Shown: positions 51,692-63,570 of the stretch, piece after piece
Layout of the letters: the number at the start of each line of letters is the position of its first letter
How positions within the stretch are numbered: position 1 is the stretch's first letter
Assembly: GCA_008694505.1 (NCBI GenBank)
Contig: VZDJ01006585.1
Location: 11,612,944 to 11,676,943, forward strand
Origin: Cyanoderma ruficeps
Lineage: Eukaryota; Chordata; Aves; Passeriformes; Timaliidae
DNA: 64,000 bases
Direction: 5' to 3'
Program-made: the position numbers and the translations under genes
The notes under the pieces: generated by a model
Databases searched by the model: none
What the model was told of the DNA's origin: nothing
Seen by the model: the letters and a program-made list of their open reading frames with translations, nothing else

Positions 51692-54650
51692 TGGAGAACA
51701 TATTATCATCCTCTAGCCAACTCATTGAATTGTCTAGCTGCCAATCATATAAAATCATCCTGTATTTTTATTCACCTTAATTACCAGTCTATATCTAAAT
51801 GAAGATGTAATTACATTTCTAAGAAAATACATAAAATCCATTCTTAATTGAATGGTTTAGATGTTATGTATATAGCTAAGGTAAATAACCTTGTTACTTC
51901 AAATACCTGTCAGAGAGCTGCCTGCCCTTACGAAATTACTGGAGGTAGTGCACAAGGAGGTAGAAGAACTTGGAATTTTGGGTATGACTTAAAACGGTCA
52001 GGTCCAGTGAGAGCTTAACTCTGAGAAAGTTTCCCTAAATCCAACATTTATGGAAAGAGAGATATTCACATGCATTCTGACTCTACAGTCTTATTCTTAG
52101 AATATCCATCTACCCATACACTGTGATATGTTTTGTCAGAGGCATTTTTGGACCCAGTTACTCACCTTTGTTTGTCATTATCCTAGATATTTCCTCTCTA
52201 AGTGTCAGTTTCCACAGTGCATTACGTAAGGCACTTCAAAATAGTTGCATGTAGACTGTCAAAATAGCTAAATGCCACATGCTGAAAACACCTTCCAGGT
52301 TATCATGCTTGTTATTGTGCTTGTCAGACATGCCTGGTTGCTCCTGATTAACTCATGCACTGTACAGAGGACCAGACTGTCTGGGATTTTTGAGGATAGG
52401 TGCCAAGATAATACCCTGACACCCCTGCCAAAGTTTCAGGTGAAAATCCATTTATCGAAGAAAAAAATTCCTTCAGTGTCATTTCTCTCTGGGAAACCTG
52501 AAATGCCCCAAAACACTGGCCTTGGTGGTAAGTATGCCTGTGTTCTCCATTAACATATACAACAAACCCACTTGATGATAAGGAAAGGTCACCAAATGTG
52601 GTGGCTGCTGTCTTGGTAACCATCAGTTATTCACACTGCTTGTAATCAGGCTAAAAGTTCCTGAGGCTCTGCCATCTGGAAAAAAAATTGCCTAGCATTT
52701 CTAATAACTTATTTTATTTCATTTCTTTTTTTGACTACAACAAGACTTGATTCAGCAACAGTTTAGAAGCAAACCTGCTGATTCTCTTTCTTTCAGATAA
52801 TCTTTACAGGCATTTCACAATATGACTTTTTTTCATTTTTTCTTTTTTATTTGTACTTGTTTTTTTCTCTAGACTGAGCTGTATTGGAGATTAATTCAGA
52901 AAACTAGATACATAACATGGAAAAAACCCCTCTGAATGTACCAGAAATGAGAAAATAAGAAAAGACTACAGACAAATCTCTCTGGCCTGCTGTGTCTCTT
53001 CCTCATATTTTCTCTCAGATCGGCAAGGTTACAATAGCTTGCCTATTGCAAACAACGTCATAGAAGTGACTGTCTCTTAGGGAAGAAAAACAACAGGAAA
53101 AAAAAACAGAGCAACCTTTTCCTCCGTCCTTCCTACAACTGGTTGCACCTCTGCTCCTTGCTCTGCCCAGCAAATTTCAAGTCTCTGTTATGTGGCAAGT
53201 CCCATCATTTGTCATAAATTTTCTCTTCCCTCTCTTCTCCTATCCAATGTCCAGCTGCTCCTAGAAAAGTTGTAAATGCTCCCTTTGCAGATATACACCT
53301 GAGAAAAAATGCAGAGGCCACATCAATGCAAAATACGAGCCTTTTTCCCAACTGTTCAGCAGCTATCTTTTTAAAGAAACATATTATTGTAAATTGCAAC
53401 AAGAAGAAAATATTAATATTCTAAGGAGTTAATTAAAATTTAGTCTGTGTAAAGACTCTTCCAGACTTTTATTTTCCTTCATCTTTTTAACATCACCATT
53501 TACTATAGTGACTCCATCAAATAACTTGCTCCAAATCTTCTACTAAACATTATTAAATTCAAATATCTACATTCTTTTAAGTTGTGGAGTCAGTGAATTT
53601 CATCTTCTTTTGCTCTGGTTTTGGTGTTTTAGTTACCTTAATTTAATTCTTCTTGTGGTTTTGACTTGTTCAACTGTTTTTCTCCAATGTCCTTAAGGCC
53701 ATGTCTATGACTAGTTTTGTATTGGCTAATTCAATCTTTTTGTTTAAATCAAGAGAACCACAAAGCAATTGGACAGAGCATCTTAGATTTTCCATACACA
53801 TTGAATTGTTCTGTTCAAAAAGAATTCTTGGCATTTGCAGTGTTGAAACTTCTGTACCACAGATGATGTACAGTGAATCCATTTCAGCTCTTGTCTTGCA
53901 TGGAATCAAGGACAGACAGAAACACATCCACAGACAGGCTCCAGCTGATAGGCACTAGCCAGGGGAATTGAGGACAGTTTGTATGTCATCCAGAAGACCA
54001 AGACAGCCTTACATTGGTTCAACTGCTATGAAAAGGGAGGTGCTAATAATCTATAATAGTGAAAATATGCTCATATCTATGAAAAAGTCAAGCTTACCAA
54101 TTTAATCTCATTTTTCTTAGTCTAGTCAGTTTGGCTTGATCACTTCTATTGCATAGCATGTCTAAGAAGTGCCCTTTATTGGACCACATACTAAAATAAC
54201 TGTGGGGTGTTGCTGTTGGTTTAACATGTACTATTTCCCATTAAATACTATAGCTAGCAAACAGTTTGTAAGATTTAAATTTCATCATCCGAATTGTATT
54301 TTCATACATGTGTGCTCCTTAAGAAACTATGCAATTGATCCCCAACTAATTTTTAATAGTGATGAATGCAAATGAGAATGGAAGTAGTTCTATAAAAATT
54401 AGCCCATATTCCTCTGAAGCTCCTTCACATTGCCACTTTCCTAAAGACTTGGATGAGTTTGTCTCCTCTTGTGCAACTTCCTCAAGAATACTAAGCCAGT
54501 GAACACATGCACTACTACTGATACTTAAAATATCGTCTGAATATATATTATTCCTGCAAGTGACAGTGTCCTGTATCAAACCTTTGATTTGCCAGATATT
54601 GCTATGGACTTCTTCATGACCTGAATTCTTTGATCTGTTTCTAAAAACAA
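51692..54650. other. Unique non-coding AT-rich DNA
   Basis: No gene, RNA or transposon is recognised. Pyrimidine-rich runs occur near 52825-52875. Paired open frames of about 85 codons on opposite strands at 53670-53958 mirror each other and have no family signature. Confidence 0.5.
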
Positions 54651-54815
54651 ATCAAGAAAAATACCACCACCACNNNNCCACCAAAAAAAAAAAACAAACC
54701 AAAAAAAACCCCAAAAAACCAAAAAAACCTACCACCAAAAAACACCCCCAGCAAAAATACCTATCCCCTCTAAAAAACCCCTAAAAACCCCTGAAGCCAC
54801 AACCCCAAAACTCGC
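54651..54815. repeat. A/C-rich tract with C4 runs and a 4-N gap
   Basis: The largest A/C-asymmetric tract in the window. C4-C5 runs lie at 54709-54712, 54745-54749, 54765-54768, 54778-54781, 54788-54791 and 54803-54806, separated by A-rich spacers. The gap is at 54674-54677. The minus strand is therefore G4-run-rich and could fold as a G-quadruplex with 6-11-nt loops. Confidence 0.9.
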
Positions 54816-57800
54816 CAGTTAATATTAAGATATTTTAACCTGTTTACTATAGGCAGGTTATCTTTAGTATTATGATTTAACTCCAGATTTGAAATGTAAC
54901 TACACCACCACAGGAGAGTCCGTGTTTTATTAGGAGGAGCAAATAGTAGTTTTCCAGCAAAACACTCATGGAAATTGTTATTCTTATTGTTTCAAAACAA
55001 TTTAGTTGAATAATTAAAGCAGCTCTCATTCACAATATGCTGTATTTGATAAGGAAAATAAGAACATGCAGGGTTGGAAAGACAACAAGCTTGATAACTT
55101 TTATTAGTGTTTCATGACAGTCAGTTTCTCTATATATTGTCTTGCAAAGATTTGATGGTACCTTAACTGAATCTGAAAAACATCAAAGACTCTCAAAGTT
55201 AGTCAGAAAAAGGAAAAAAAAAATGAACACATCTAGAAATATCATAACACATTTCTCAGCAAAATGTTCATTTTCATTCTTCTCTGGAGATATGGAAATT
55301 TGGATAAATTCAAATAAAAAAGATTGAGTTTAGGGAACAAACACCACATGCTTATCCATGCTACCTTCCCTATCTGTAATCAGGAACAGTATTTTGGAAG
55401 ATAAAAAAAAAAGCCCTCCTTTCTCTCCTTCTCTCATATCTTCCTCCTTGCACACCACCTTGTCACATATGCACTCCTTTAGTATCTGAAGCAAACAAAA
55501 ATCTCCAGCTAAAACCAATGACACACAATTTCAAATGTTTGTGGAGCTGAGGTTACACTTCATTACTAACCAAAATTATCCAGAGTTTATTCAGAACTTC
55601 TGCATGAAAAGCTGGTTTTCTTCCAAAGTGTAATCCTATTTTGTAAGTAGCATTCATAAACAGTACATAACACTTTTGCATTTTCAGTACGCCACAGGAT
55701 TCACTATCAAATTTCCTGAATCTACAAGTCAATAGACAATCTTTCAATCTATCTGGTCTTTGCAAACTCAGCATGCTACTTGTAAGCCAATCTGTTGTCC
55801 TTCTGGCTTTGCATATTGCTGCCAGCACCAAAGGTTAGGCAGACCCAACTCCTTGCTCAGTAGACACAGCACAGAGAACTGGGTGTTCTGACTGTTCCCA
55901 GGTGAACAGATACCTGTTCACAGGTGGGACAGGTGGTAAGTTAAGTGAAGCCTCATACTGCTCTAAAAAGCTCCAAGTCAACTTACTGTGCCTTTCTATC
56001 ATGTTCCTCAATGGTACCTGTTCTAGAAACATAGGCCCTCTATATCGATCCCACAGACATACACAGAACACCCCCCATCACCGCATTTTTAATGTACAAT
56101 TGCCTTCCTTTCTCAAATGAAAGATGAAACAATGATCATAAAAGAAACCAGAGGGCAGCATGTGATAAAATTCTATTCAGTCTGTTTTTTTCAGAGTAAT
56201 GCTGTGTGTGCTTAAAATACCATTCTGCCTCAACCAACCACTTTTTGTTTCTAAGAAAAAATTTGAATGGCATGTTAAGATGTCATTGCTTGCAACAGTA
56301 AAAAGGAACTGAACACAGGAACTCCAGAAGGTCTTCTGCAGTCTTAAGTTCCCCACACGCTCTAAATATGCATGTTGTCTTTTATCTGTATTCTGAACTT
56401 GCCCCTCAAACCAACTGTCGTCCTGGATGCCTGCGACTCTATTACGAGGAGAAAACACCAACCTTATCACTAAGGATTTGCTACTGGATCAATCCTGTAG
56501 GTGTTATAAATCAGCATAGCTTCAGTAACTTCAGCTAAGTGATGATGATTTGCAACGCCCTGAGGATCTGGCCCTCTATCCTAATTACTTCATTAATCTG
56601 CATATTCCTGAAAGGAACACTAATCTTTTTTTCTAAATTACTTTTACTTCAGCCCACCTGTTATAAGTCTGATGTGGATTTATACAGAGTTCATATCATA
56701 CTTTCTTACTTATTTTTGAAGAAGCATTGCCCTGAGGCTGCCCATGGTCCATAAATGATCTATATGGCTGATTGAATCAAGCTGGAGCTGGTGCTTTCAG
56801 CAGGTATGAATTTAATTCCTCAAGACCAATCCATTAGAATCTAAACATTATTAATAGAGTGGAGAGGAAGAAACACATTTTTTCTGTCCAGGGAATAAGA
56901 AGCTGTCCTCTTTGGTAGGAAGTTATTTGATCAGGTATGTCAGAGCCAGAGGACCACAGTGACTACCTTCTCATAATGCCAAGTAGCTTATTCCCAGGAA
57001 AGGAGAAGGTTGGTGTTGGGAAGGATGTTTTATCATATTGCCTCAAGATGTCACTGAAGCTAAGACCCCAGCCAGATTCTAAGGAGCTTTAGGTATTTAT
57101 ATGAATAACAAGACCATTGACTTACACTGGACAGTGTTTATATGTACTTTTTTTTCTTTTTATTTTTTCCTTTTTTCCTTTTTTTTAAAAAAATAAAATA
57201 GACTTTCCAATGAATAACTTAGCTACTATAAATATGGGATAAAAACAGGTTCAATTAAATTGCTGCAATGTTTCCATTTTGGAGCTTTTCATTGTTCACT
57301 GAATTTCCCTCTGATGCTGTCTACTGTTAAAAAAGGACCCTGGGCGACAACCATGCTGATCCTCCATGGCATGGCCTGAAAATTAAGGAATTCAGTCAGT
57401 AAGCAAAAACCTAACTAACTACTACATTTTATTAGGAAACTCATTAAAAAAAAATAGAATAAAATAAATAAAAAAGTGTTGTGTTGATCCCAAGTTTAAA
57501 GTGAGACACAAATCACATTTATTATGTGGACATTTCAACACTTCCAGAGTCCTCTGAAAGTAGCACTAGCACAAAAGAAATAATTTAGATGGAGTTGAAA
57601 GAGTTATTTTGCCTGCCTAGCATATTTTTGTAAAAGCAAATGTCTTCAAAGCATTTTCTGCAGAAATACGTAGAGATTGTCTTTAAGTCAATATTTTTCA
57701 AATGTTACAATACTGTAGAACTGAAAAAGTATTTTTCATAAACCTAAAATAGAATGAACTGACACCTCACATACCATGCTTTATTAACAAGCCCAGGCTT

Positions 57801-57924
57801 TTAAATAGCATGTCCAACCATAAGAGGTATTTAAGGAGTGACATAAGATCCCATACTCTAAATGGACAAATATTAACACCAATTTCTAGAAGGTTAGAAT
57901 TATATCAGGCTGAAAGCACTGCAG
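54816..57924. other. Unique non-coding AT-rich DNA
   Basis: No gene is recognised. It contains an 8-bp inverted repeat at 55902-55921 and a T/A-rich patch at 57149-57200. The 60-97-codon frames have no known motif. Confidence 0.5.
55902..55921. repeat. Inverted repeat, 8 bp stem, 4-nt loop
   Basis: GTGAACAG (55902-55909) pairs exactly with CTGTTCAC (55914-55921) around ATAC. A further CTGTTC at 55892-55897 gives an alternative pairing with the same middle arm. The GAACA and TGTTC halves recall steroid-receptor half-sites, but the 6-bp spacing is wrong for a canonical element. Confidence 0.7.
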
Positions 57925-57943
57925 AAAATACAAAATGTATTTT
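57925..57943. repeat. Inverted repeat, 8 bp stem, 3-nt loop
   Basis: AAAATACA and TGTATTTT are exact reverse complements around AAA. It lies 28 bp left of a longer hairpin. Confidence 0.75.
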
Positions 57944-57971
57944 GGGTAGGCGCAAAGGTTTCCTGCTCAGA

Positions 57972-58019
57972 TCTTTGCACTCTGCCCAGCCCAAAGAACT
58001 TTTGGGCAGAGTGCAAGGA
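57972..58019. repeat. Inverted repeat, 14-17 bp stem
   Basis: TTGCACTCTGCCCA (57975-57988) is the exact reverse complement of 58003-58016. Pairing continues outward three more positions (57972-57974 with 58017-58019, one T-G wobble), with a 14-nt loop. The loop end also offers a competing CCCAAA/TTTGGG pairing. This is the strongest hairpin in the right half of the window. It may be the remnant of an inverted duplication, a cruciform or an RNA hairpin. It is shorter than most microRNA precursors, and no known microRNA seed was recognised. Confidence 0.85.
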
Positions 58020-59475
58020 ACAGAATTTTCCACTCCCAAATTCATAGAAATAACTAGCTCCCACAGGAGGGAGTATAAGGTGATGACATTGTAATTGAGA
58101 TAATGTTGGTTTTATATATGATTTACATACCTAGAGGATAGGAATGAACTGAGTGTACAATTTAAATAAAACTCACACCTTGCTGATTTCTTAAGAGTTG
58201 TTTTGTTGCACTTCTAACAGGTAAGGAAATACAATTTTTTGTATTTCTAGTCATTCCCTCTTCAAAATTTATTTTAGGCTACAAAAAGAATCTTTCATGC
58301 ATCAAATGAAATTCTCCTCAATAGTAAGGACTAGTGTAATAAATGCTTGCCTGACTTCTGTAGCATCAGGATGCATTTTAAAGGGCCACTAATTCATGCA
58401 AAAATTTGCACATTATCATTCTGCATCACTTCAGTATTTGCAGTGTTATTGCCAGCCTCATAAAATAAAGTCAAAAAACCACTAAACAAATTACTACACT
58501 CTTCCATTTCTTATATGGAGCCATCAGTAAGGCACTAGTTTTAATAAATTTTCCTACTCTTTCTGTGAGAGAGAATAGTTGCTAAATGTTCTGATTTCCC
58601 CCAATATATCCAACTTCATAGGTTTGCTGTTGCTATTCTTTCTGTGTACTTATTGTACATCAAGGACAAATCTCATTATCATATCTATTCTTAATACTTC
58701 AGTCAAACCACCCACCAATGCTCCTCCCACCTTTTAGAAAATAGCAATCCTTGGGATTTATTGACTGATCTGTAGGCCCATATCAACTAAGCTTGAATCT
58801 TCCACTATGTTTCAGGAATTACTTCCCTGAAATTGTATGGGTATTGGAGGCCAAATATTAAGTGGATTTCAGCCACAGCAATATTAAGACATCTGTTAGA
58901 CTAAAGGAGAGTGCATGAGGAAAAGAAAGGAGGTGAGCCACTTAAAATTCCAATCTAAAATTTCCATTCTGTAATCCCTCTTCTGATCTTCTTTCTTCTC
59001 TCCTACTTCAAAAACCTGTTTGTTACATCTTCTGTCTTAAAAAAAAAAAAAAAANCACCTGAGTCTCTCTTGTCTCTCTTCTAGCTACACTAATCCCATT
59101 TTACTACTACACTTCCTATTTTCTCCTGCCTCACCCCCAGGCTCTTTATCTGAAGTCACTACATACTTCACTAGTAAACTATCGCTGCTCGTCACCTGCT
59201 GCGAATCACAAACTCACTGCAGAAACTACTTAAGGACCTATAGCTGGCAGGAACCAGTAACAGCTTTCTGCATCTCCTTACCCCAAAATAAGAGCTTACA
59301 CCGACTATACCCTGCTGGTGAGCTGCTATGCAGTAAGTGCAATTTGCATTCGCTGGTCAGTGCCCATTGCTTCTCAGTGATGACTGTTCCCTGTTGGGAA
59401 AAATGGTCAGTGCCAGCCACTGAAATAGTGTGCAGAAATGGGTTACCAATGTCTTCTATCACAGGGTAGGTAGTC
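58020..59475. other. Unique non-coding AT-rich DNA
   Basis: No gene or repeat is recognised apart from the poly-A run with one N at 59039-59055. Confidence 0.5.
59039..59055. repeat. Poly-A tract ending in an ambiguous base
   Basis: About 16 A followed by N at 59055. The length is uncertain. Confidence 0.85.
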
Positions 59476-59654
59476 ACAGGTTGCCCAGAGAGCTGATAGA
59501 TACCTCATCCCTGGAAACATTCAAGTCCAGCATGGACAGGGCTCTGAGCAGCCTGTTCTACTTGAAGATGTCCCTGCTTATTGCAGGGGGTTAAGACTGG
59601 ATAACCTTTAAAGGTTCCTTCCAACCCAAACTACTGTATGATTCTATTGTTATG
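59476..59654 (+). mobile_element. CR1 LINE, 3' end fragment
   Basis: Plus-strand CR1 3' end. CAGGTTGCCCAGAGAGC is followed by CCCTGGAAACATTCAAGTCC, GGACAGGGCTCTGAGCAGCC, CTTTAAAGGTTCCTTCCAAC and ATGATTCTATTGTTATG octamers. It is 5'-truncated at about 180 bp and moderately diverged, with no coding capacity left. Confidence 0.9.
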
Positions 59655-62600
59655 AATCCAAATTTGAAAACAGCTGGTGATACTGATGGGTTGCAGCGTG
59701 GCAAATCCAGCCTGCAGCACCTGATCAATTTACAGTAGTGAAATACCTACTTTTGTCAGGATAGATATCAACATCGATAGTAACTATTAATCAGGTGCTG
59801 CCTGGAAACACGCTATCACCAGTTAATGATGGGTAGTACCTGTTCTAAGTACAAGTAGTAGTCCTCACTAATCATGGCTAAATAATTAATTCTTGTAAAT
59901 TGATGTTTACCAGCTTTTCTTCTCTTTTTATCATCTCGTGATACCCTCATAGCCAAGTTTTTCTCTTACATTTTGCTACAATATCCTCCCACCCTCTCTC
60001 TACAGTTTAGTAGTACAACGTAACATTGCAGTTTCATTTTCTTTCTACCTGCAATAGCCAACAAAACTGATTTTCCCAAGCCGTTGTCTTCTTTTCTCCA
60101 CCTTCATACAGGTACACAGCCTATGCTCTCTCTAGAAGCTGTTCAGAAAAAAAAACTGGAGCAGCATCCATAGCTAACTGCTGCCCAGTCAATGTTTACT
60201 TGCCACATCTCCGTCTGCAAGCTTGAGAGGTGGTACTCTTGGTTTATGTCAAGGACGAGGAAGGCTAAGGAAGTACTTCGATGTGTCACATGCAGTATCA
60301 GCTACCTGGGGTTGGTTTAAATTTGTAGTCTTACCCAAGGTTGTTTCCTTTAGAACCTAGATTACAAGAGATGTGGTTGTTGTGTGGAGTTCTCCCTCCC
60401 CCTTTTTCAAGCTATATAATTTTTTTTTTTTTTTTTTGATAATGTCCTGTCTAGGCAGAATTCCTTTAAAAAAGAACTGGTAAGAAATGATCTTAAGTCA
60501 GATCCCAAAGCTCTGGAAAAAATGAATGCCCCAGTTTCCTACTGTTGTGAATCTCACATATTATGTTCTTATCCAGCATTTTTAATTTATACATTTTACT
60601 GAGGTCATCAACTTGGTTTGTATTTTGCAAATATACAAAATGGGTAATGAAGTGAATGGATGTTCAGTAATTTCAGAGCCTGGAATGAATAACAGTGCTT
60701 TGAATCTCTTTCCACTGTACTGTGTGTGCAATAATAAAGAGCTGTGGAAATGGCTGTGAAATGACAGAATCACCCCAGTTCAAGTGATTATACAGAAAAG
60801 TATGAAGAAAATTGGAAAATCGGGCTCTGGGTGAGACATAAAGCAAGAAGATAAACCAAATGTACCTTCCTCCTTTATTAACTTTCTTAATGAGGTTACC
60901 TCTGACTACCATGAACTCTAATGAGACCAAGAACCATTTATTTTAAATGCCAAGCAAACCCCTGCTAAGCAATAGACTCTTTCTTTGTAGGGCTGATGCT
61001 CTCAAATCCTCATAGTAACCTGTAAGGCTTCCCCATCTGGACTTTTTTTGTTGTTGTTTTTTTTTACTTTGTATTTTGAGTATGTGATAAAGCCCAATGA
61101 AAAGTTTTGCTTTTACAAGCAGAGGTATATATTTTGTTTTTTATTAAATTGATAAACAGTATTGCGCTAACATATGTGGAAAGATCAAGATACAATTTCT
61201 TTTTATTATTCCTATTATTGCACTCCCTGCACAATGGCACCCTCTTCGGAGACATTGTTTGTAACATAATATTGATTTAATGTGCCGCTTCATATGCGTT
61301 CCACGTCCTCAGATTAAAGATTTAAATTAATATGACAAGTGAAACACTAAGAAATTCAACAAATCATCAGATAGAGTTATCCACACAGGGCATATTTTAT
61401 AGGAAAAAAAATACAAACAAACATGCAAACAAACAGAAAAACCACTTCAGCAGCCACAGCCTAGGCCAGATTTAATTTGCTTGATTGATCTTGAGATCTT
61501 TGAGCACAAATTCATTATTCTCCTATTAACTATTATCATTGCTGGAATTTATAAGGGACCTGTAAACCTATTAAACTGGTCTTAAATGTTGCAATCCATT
61601 TATTGAACAGACTAGCAATGAAAAATTAATTATTAAATAACCACCACAGAAAAACATCAGTGGCCTTGTCACCTCAGAGCTAGATTGATAGCACAGTACC
61701 TTCTGGAGAGGTGGAGCCCAGCAACACTCAAATATAAACCTTGGAAGGATAATGCTGAGTATGTCACTGCATAAGTCACATTTTTATATTAATGTTCTAT
61801 TAAATGTTAGATAGAATAAATTTATCTGGGCCTCGCAGACTCCATCTTAATAAATGAATTGGCACTCTTTCAGATGTAAAAAATGATCACAGCTTCTCAA
61901 GGGCATCAGAAACCCTGAAGCATAAGACACCAGTAAATACAAAAAGGAAAGGCAGTATGGACAGTGATATATTTGCAAGCACTGCGGGTGAGCCAACACT
62001 TTCAAACTGCTGAGGCTAACAAAAAGGGCAGTGAACTCCCAAAATGGTAAAAGCACCTGCAGTAAGAAGCTGTGCTTGAGTGGTGTTGCACAAACATGTC
62101 CACTACTGAAAAAAAGTAGAAAGGGTGTGGGTTTATCACCCTCTTGCTACTATATTTCAAGATATGTTTGTACGTTTAAAATTTCATGAGTGGTATTAAT
62201 AATTTATTTTTCTCCTGTCCTTTAATTTTCTAAGACTAGGCTTTGAAAACAACAGGCATGAGAAGATATATTCTCTCCCTCCTGCAGAGTTATCTACAGA
62301 ATGTTCACTTGCATTTCCCTGTAGAAGTGCTGTCATTAGTAATATTTAATCTGGCTAGGAAAAATGGTTACAAGTTCTTAAGTCAAAACCAATATGCCCC
62401 TGTCCTGGCACATCTCTCCAGAGACAAGATTTCTGCAAGCAGCTCCATTTCGAAAACATTTGGCTTACATAAGGCAGGACAGCTCAACACTCACACTCAG
62501 GCACTGAAAGGCTTTCACAGCATAGTTGAGCTGCACTATGCATTTCCACAGACGCTAAACTAAATGATTGCAAATGGCTGTTAAAGTGGCCAGAAAACTG

Positions 62601-63570
62601 CCCTTCCTCACATTGTCACACAAAAGAAAAACACATGGCATTCCTTTTTTCCAGAATTCTAAAAGGTTGGTGTTCAATAGCTGTCCATCTCACACTGCCC
62701 AGGTTCCAGTGTTAGCCAGTACATGAACAACAGGTTCTGATAAGCATCATGCAAAAACACAGAAAGCAATGATTTATGCTAAAATTGTCCTCTCCTGTAC
62801 TCTCTGCTGTTTGAATTCAGGCAGCTGGCATCCTCTTGCTGAATACACAAGAGCATTTGAATAAGAAGGTAAAAAGGAAGAGGAAGAGAAACTTCCTTGG
62901 AGTCTGGCATTCTTCCAGAAAGCCAGGAAGAAAATTCTCAGCATGTAAACACTATAAAGGAAAGTGGATGACAAAACAAAACACACAATTGGGCTGATAA
63001 GTTCTGAATAATGAAACAAAACACATAATTATGCTGATAAGTTCTAAATATAGGATATTCTTGGTCTAACTACATGACACTTGCACTTCAATTATGAGTC
63101 CTACAACTGATGTGTGAGGAAATTAGAAGGACTTTATTCATCAAAAAGTGAAACGTGACTTCACATAAACATATGGTTGCATGGAAACACAAGCAGTGAG
63201 ATGAACTTGCTACCAGTAAAAAATGACAAAAAAACCAAAGCTGAGCTACGCTATATCTAATCCTATCTGTCTTTGAGTGACCCAAGGAAGTATATTATAG
63301 CCTCAGACAAACAGTCACTGTTTATAGCAGAAACTACATATTTATAGGGATTTTTTTTTATTCAAAATGTGAAGAAAAAATATGAAAAAAATGTTTTTTC
63401 TTTCATTCAATGAGGATAATAGCTTATACAGTGATCTCTCCTGAAGTGCACATCACTGGATCCAAGAACAGAAACTAGTTTTGAAACTATTATGTTAGGT
63501 ATTCTATGAAGAATACATTGGGTTCAAGAAATAAATGAAATAATTAACATCCTGAATTTAATTTTGTATA
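59655..63570. other. Unique non-coding AT-rich DNA
   Basis: No gene is supported. T-rich runs lie at 60420-60437 and 61046-61064, and an A/C-rich patch at 61405-61442. TAAT-rich complex sequence at 61260-61680 may be conserved, and a 40-bp direct duplication lies at 62968-63050. Confidence 0.45.
62968..63050. repeat. Direct tandem duplication, about 40-43 bp x 2
   Basis: 62968-63010 and 63011-63050 are adjacent copies that share AAACAAAACACA, AATT and GCTGATAAGTTCT. They differ at a few positions and by a 3-nt indel. The divergence suggests an older local duplication. Confidence 0.9.

Noticed and set aside
56539..56615. GTGATGA ... CTGA pattern suggesting a C/D-box snoRNA
   Set aside because: No convincing terminal stem, and the boxes are too short to be meaningful alone.
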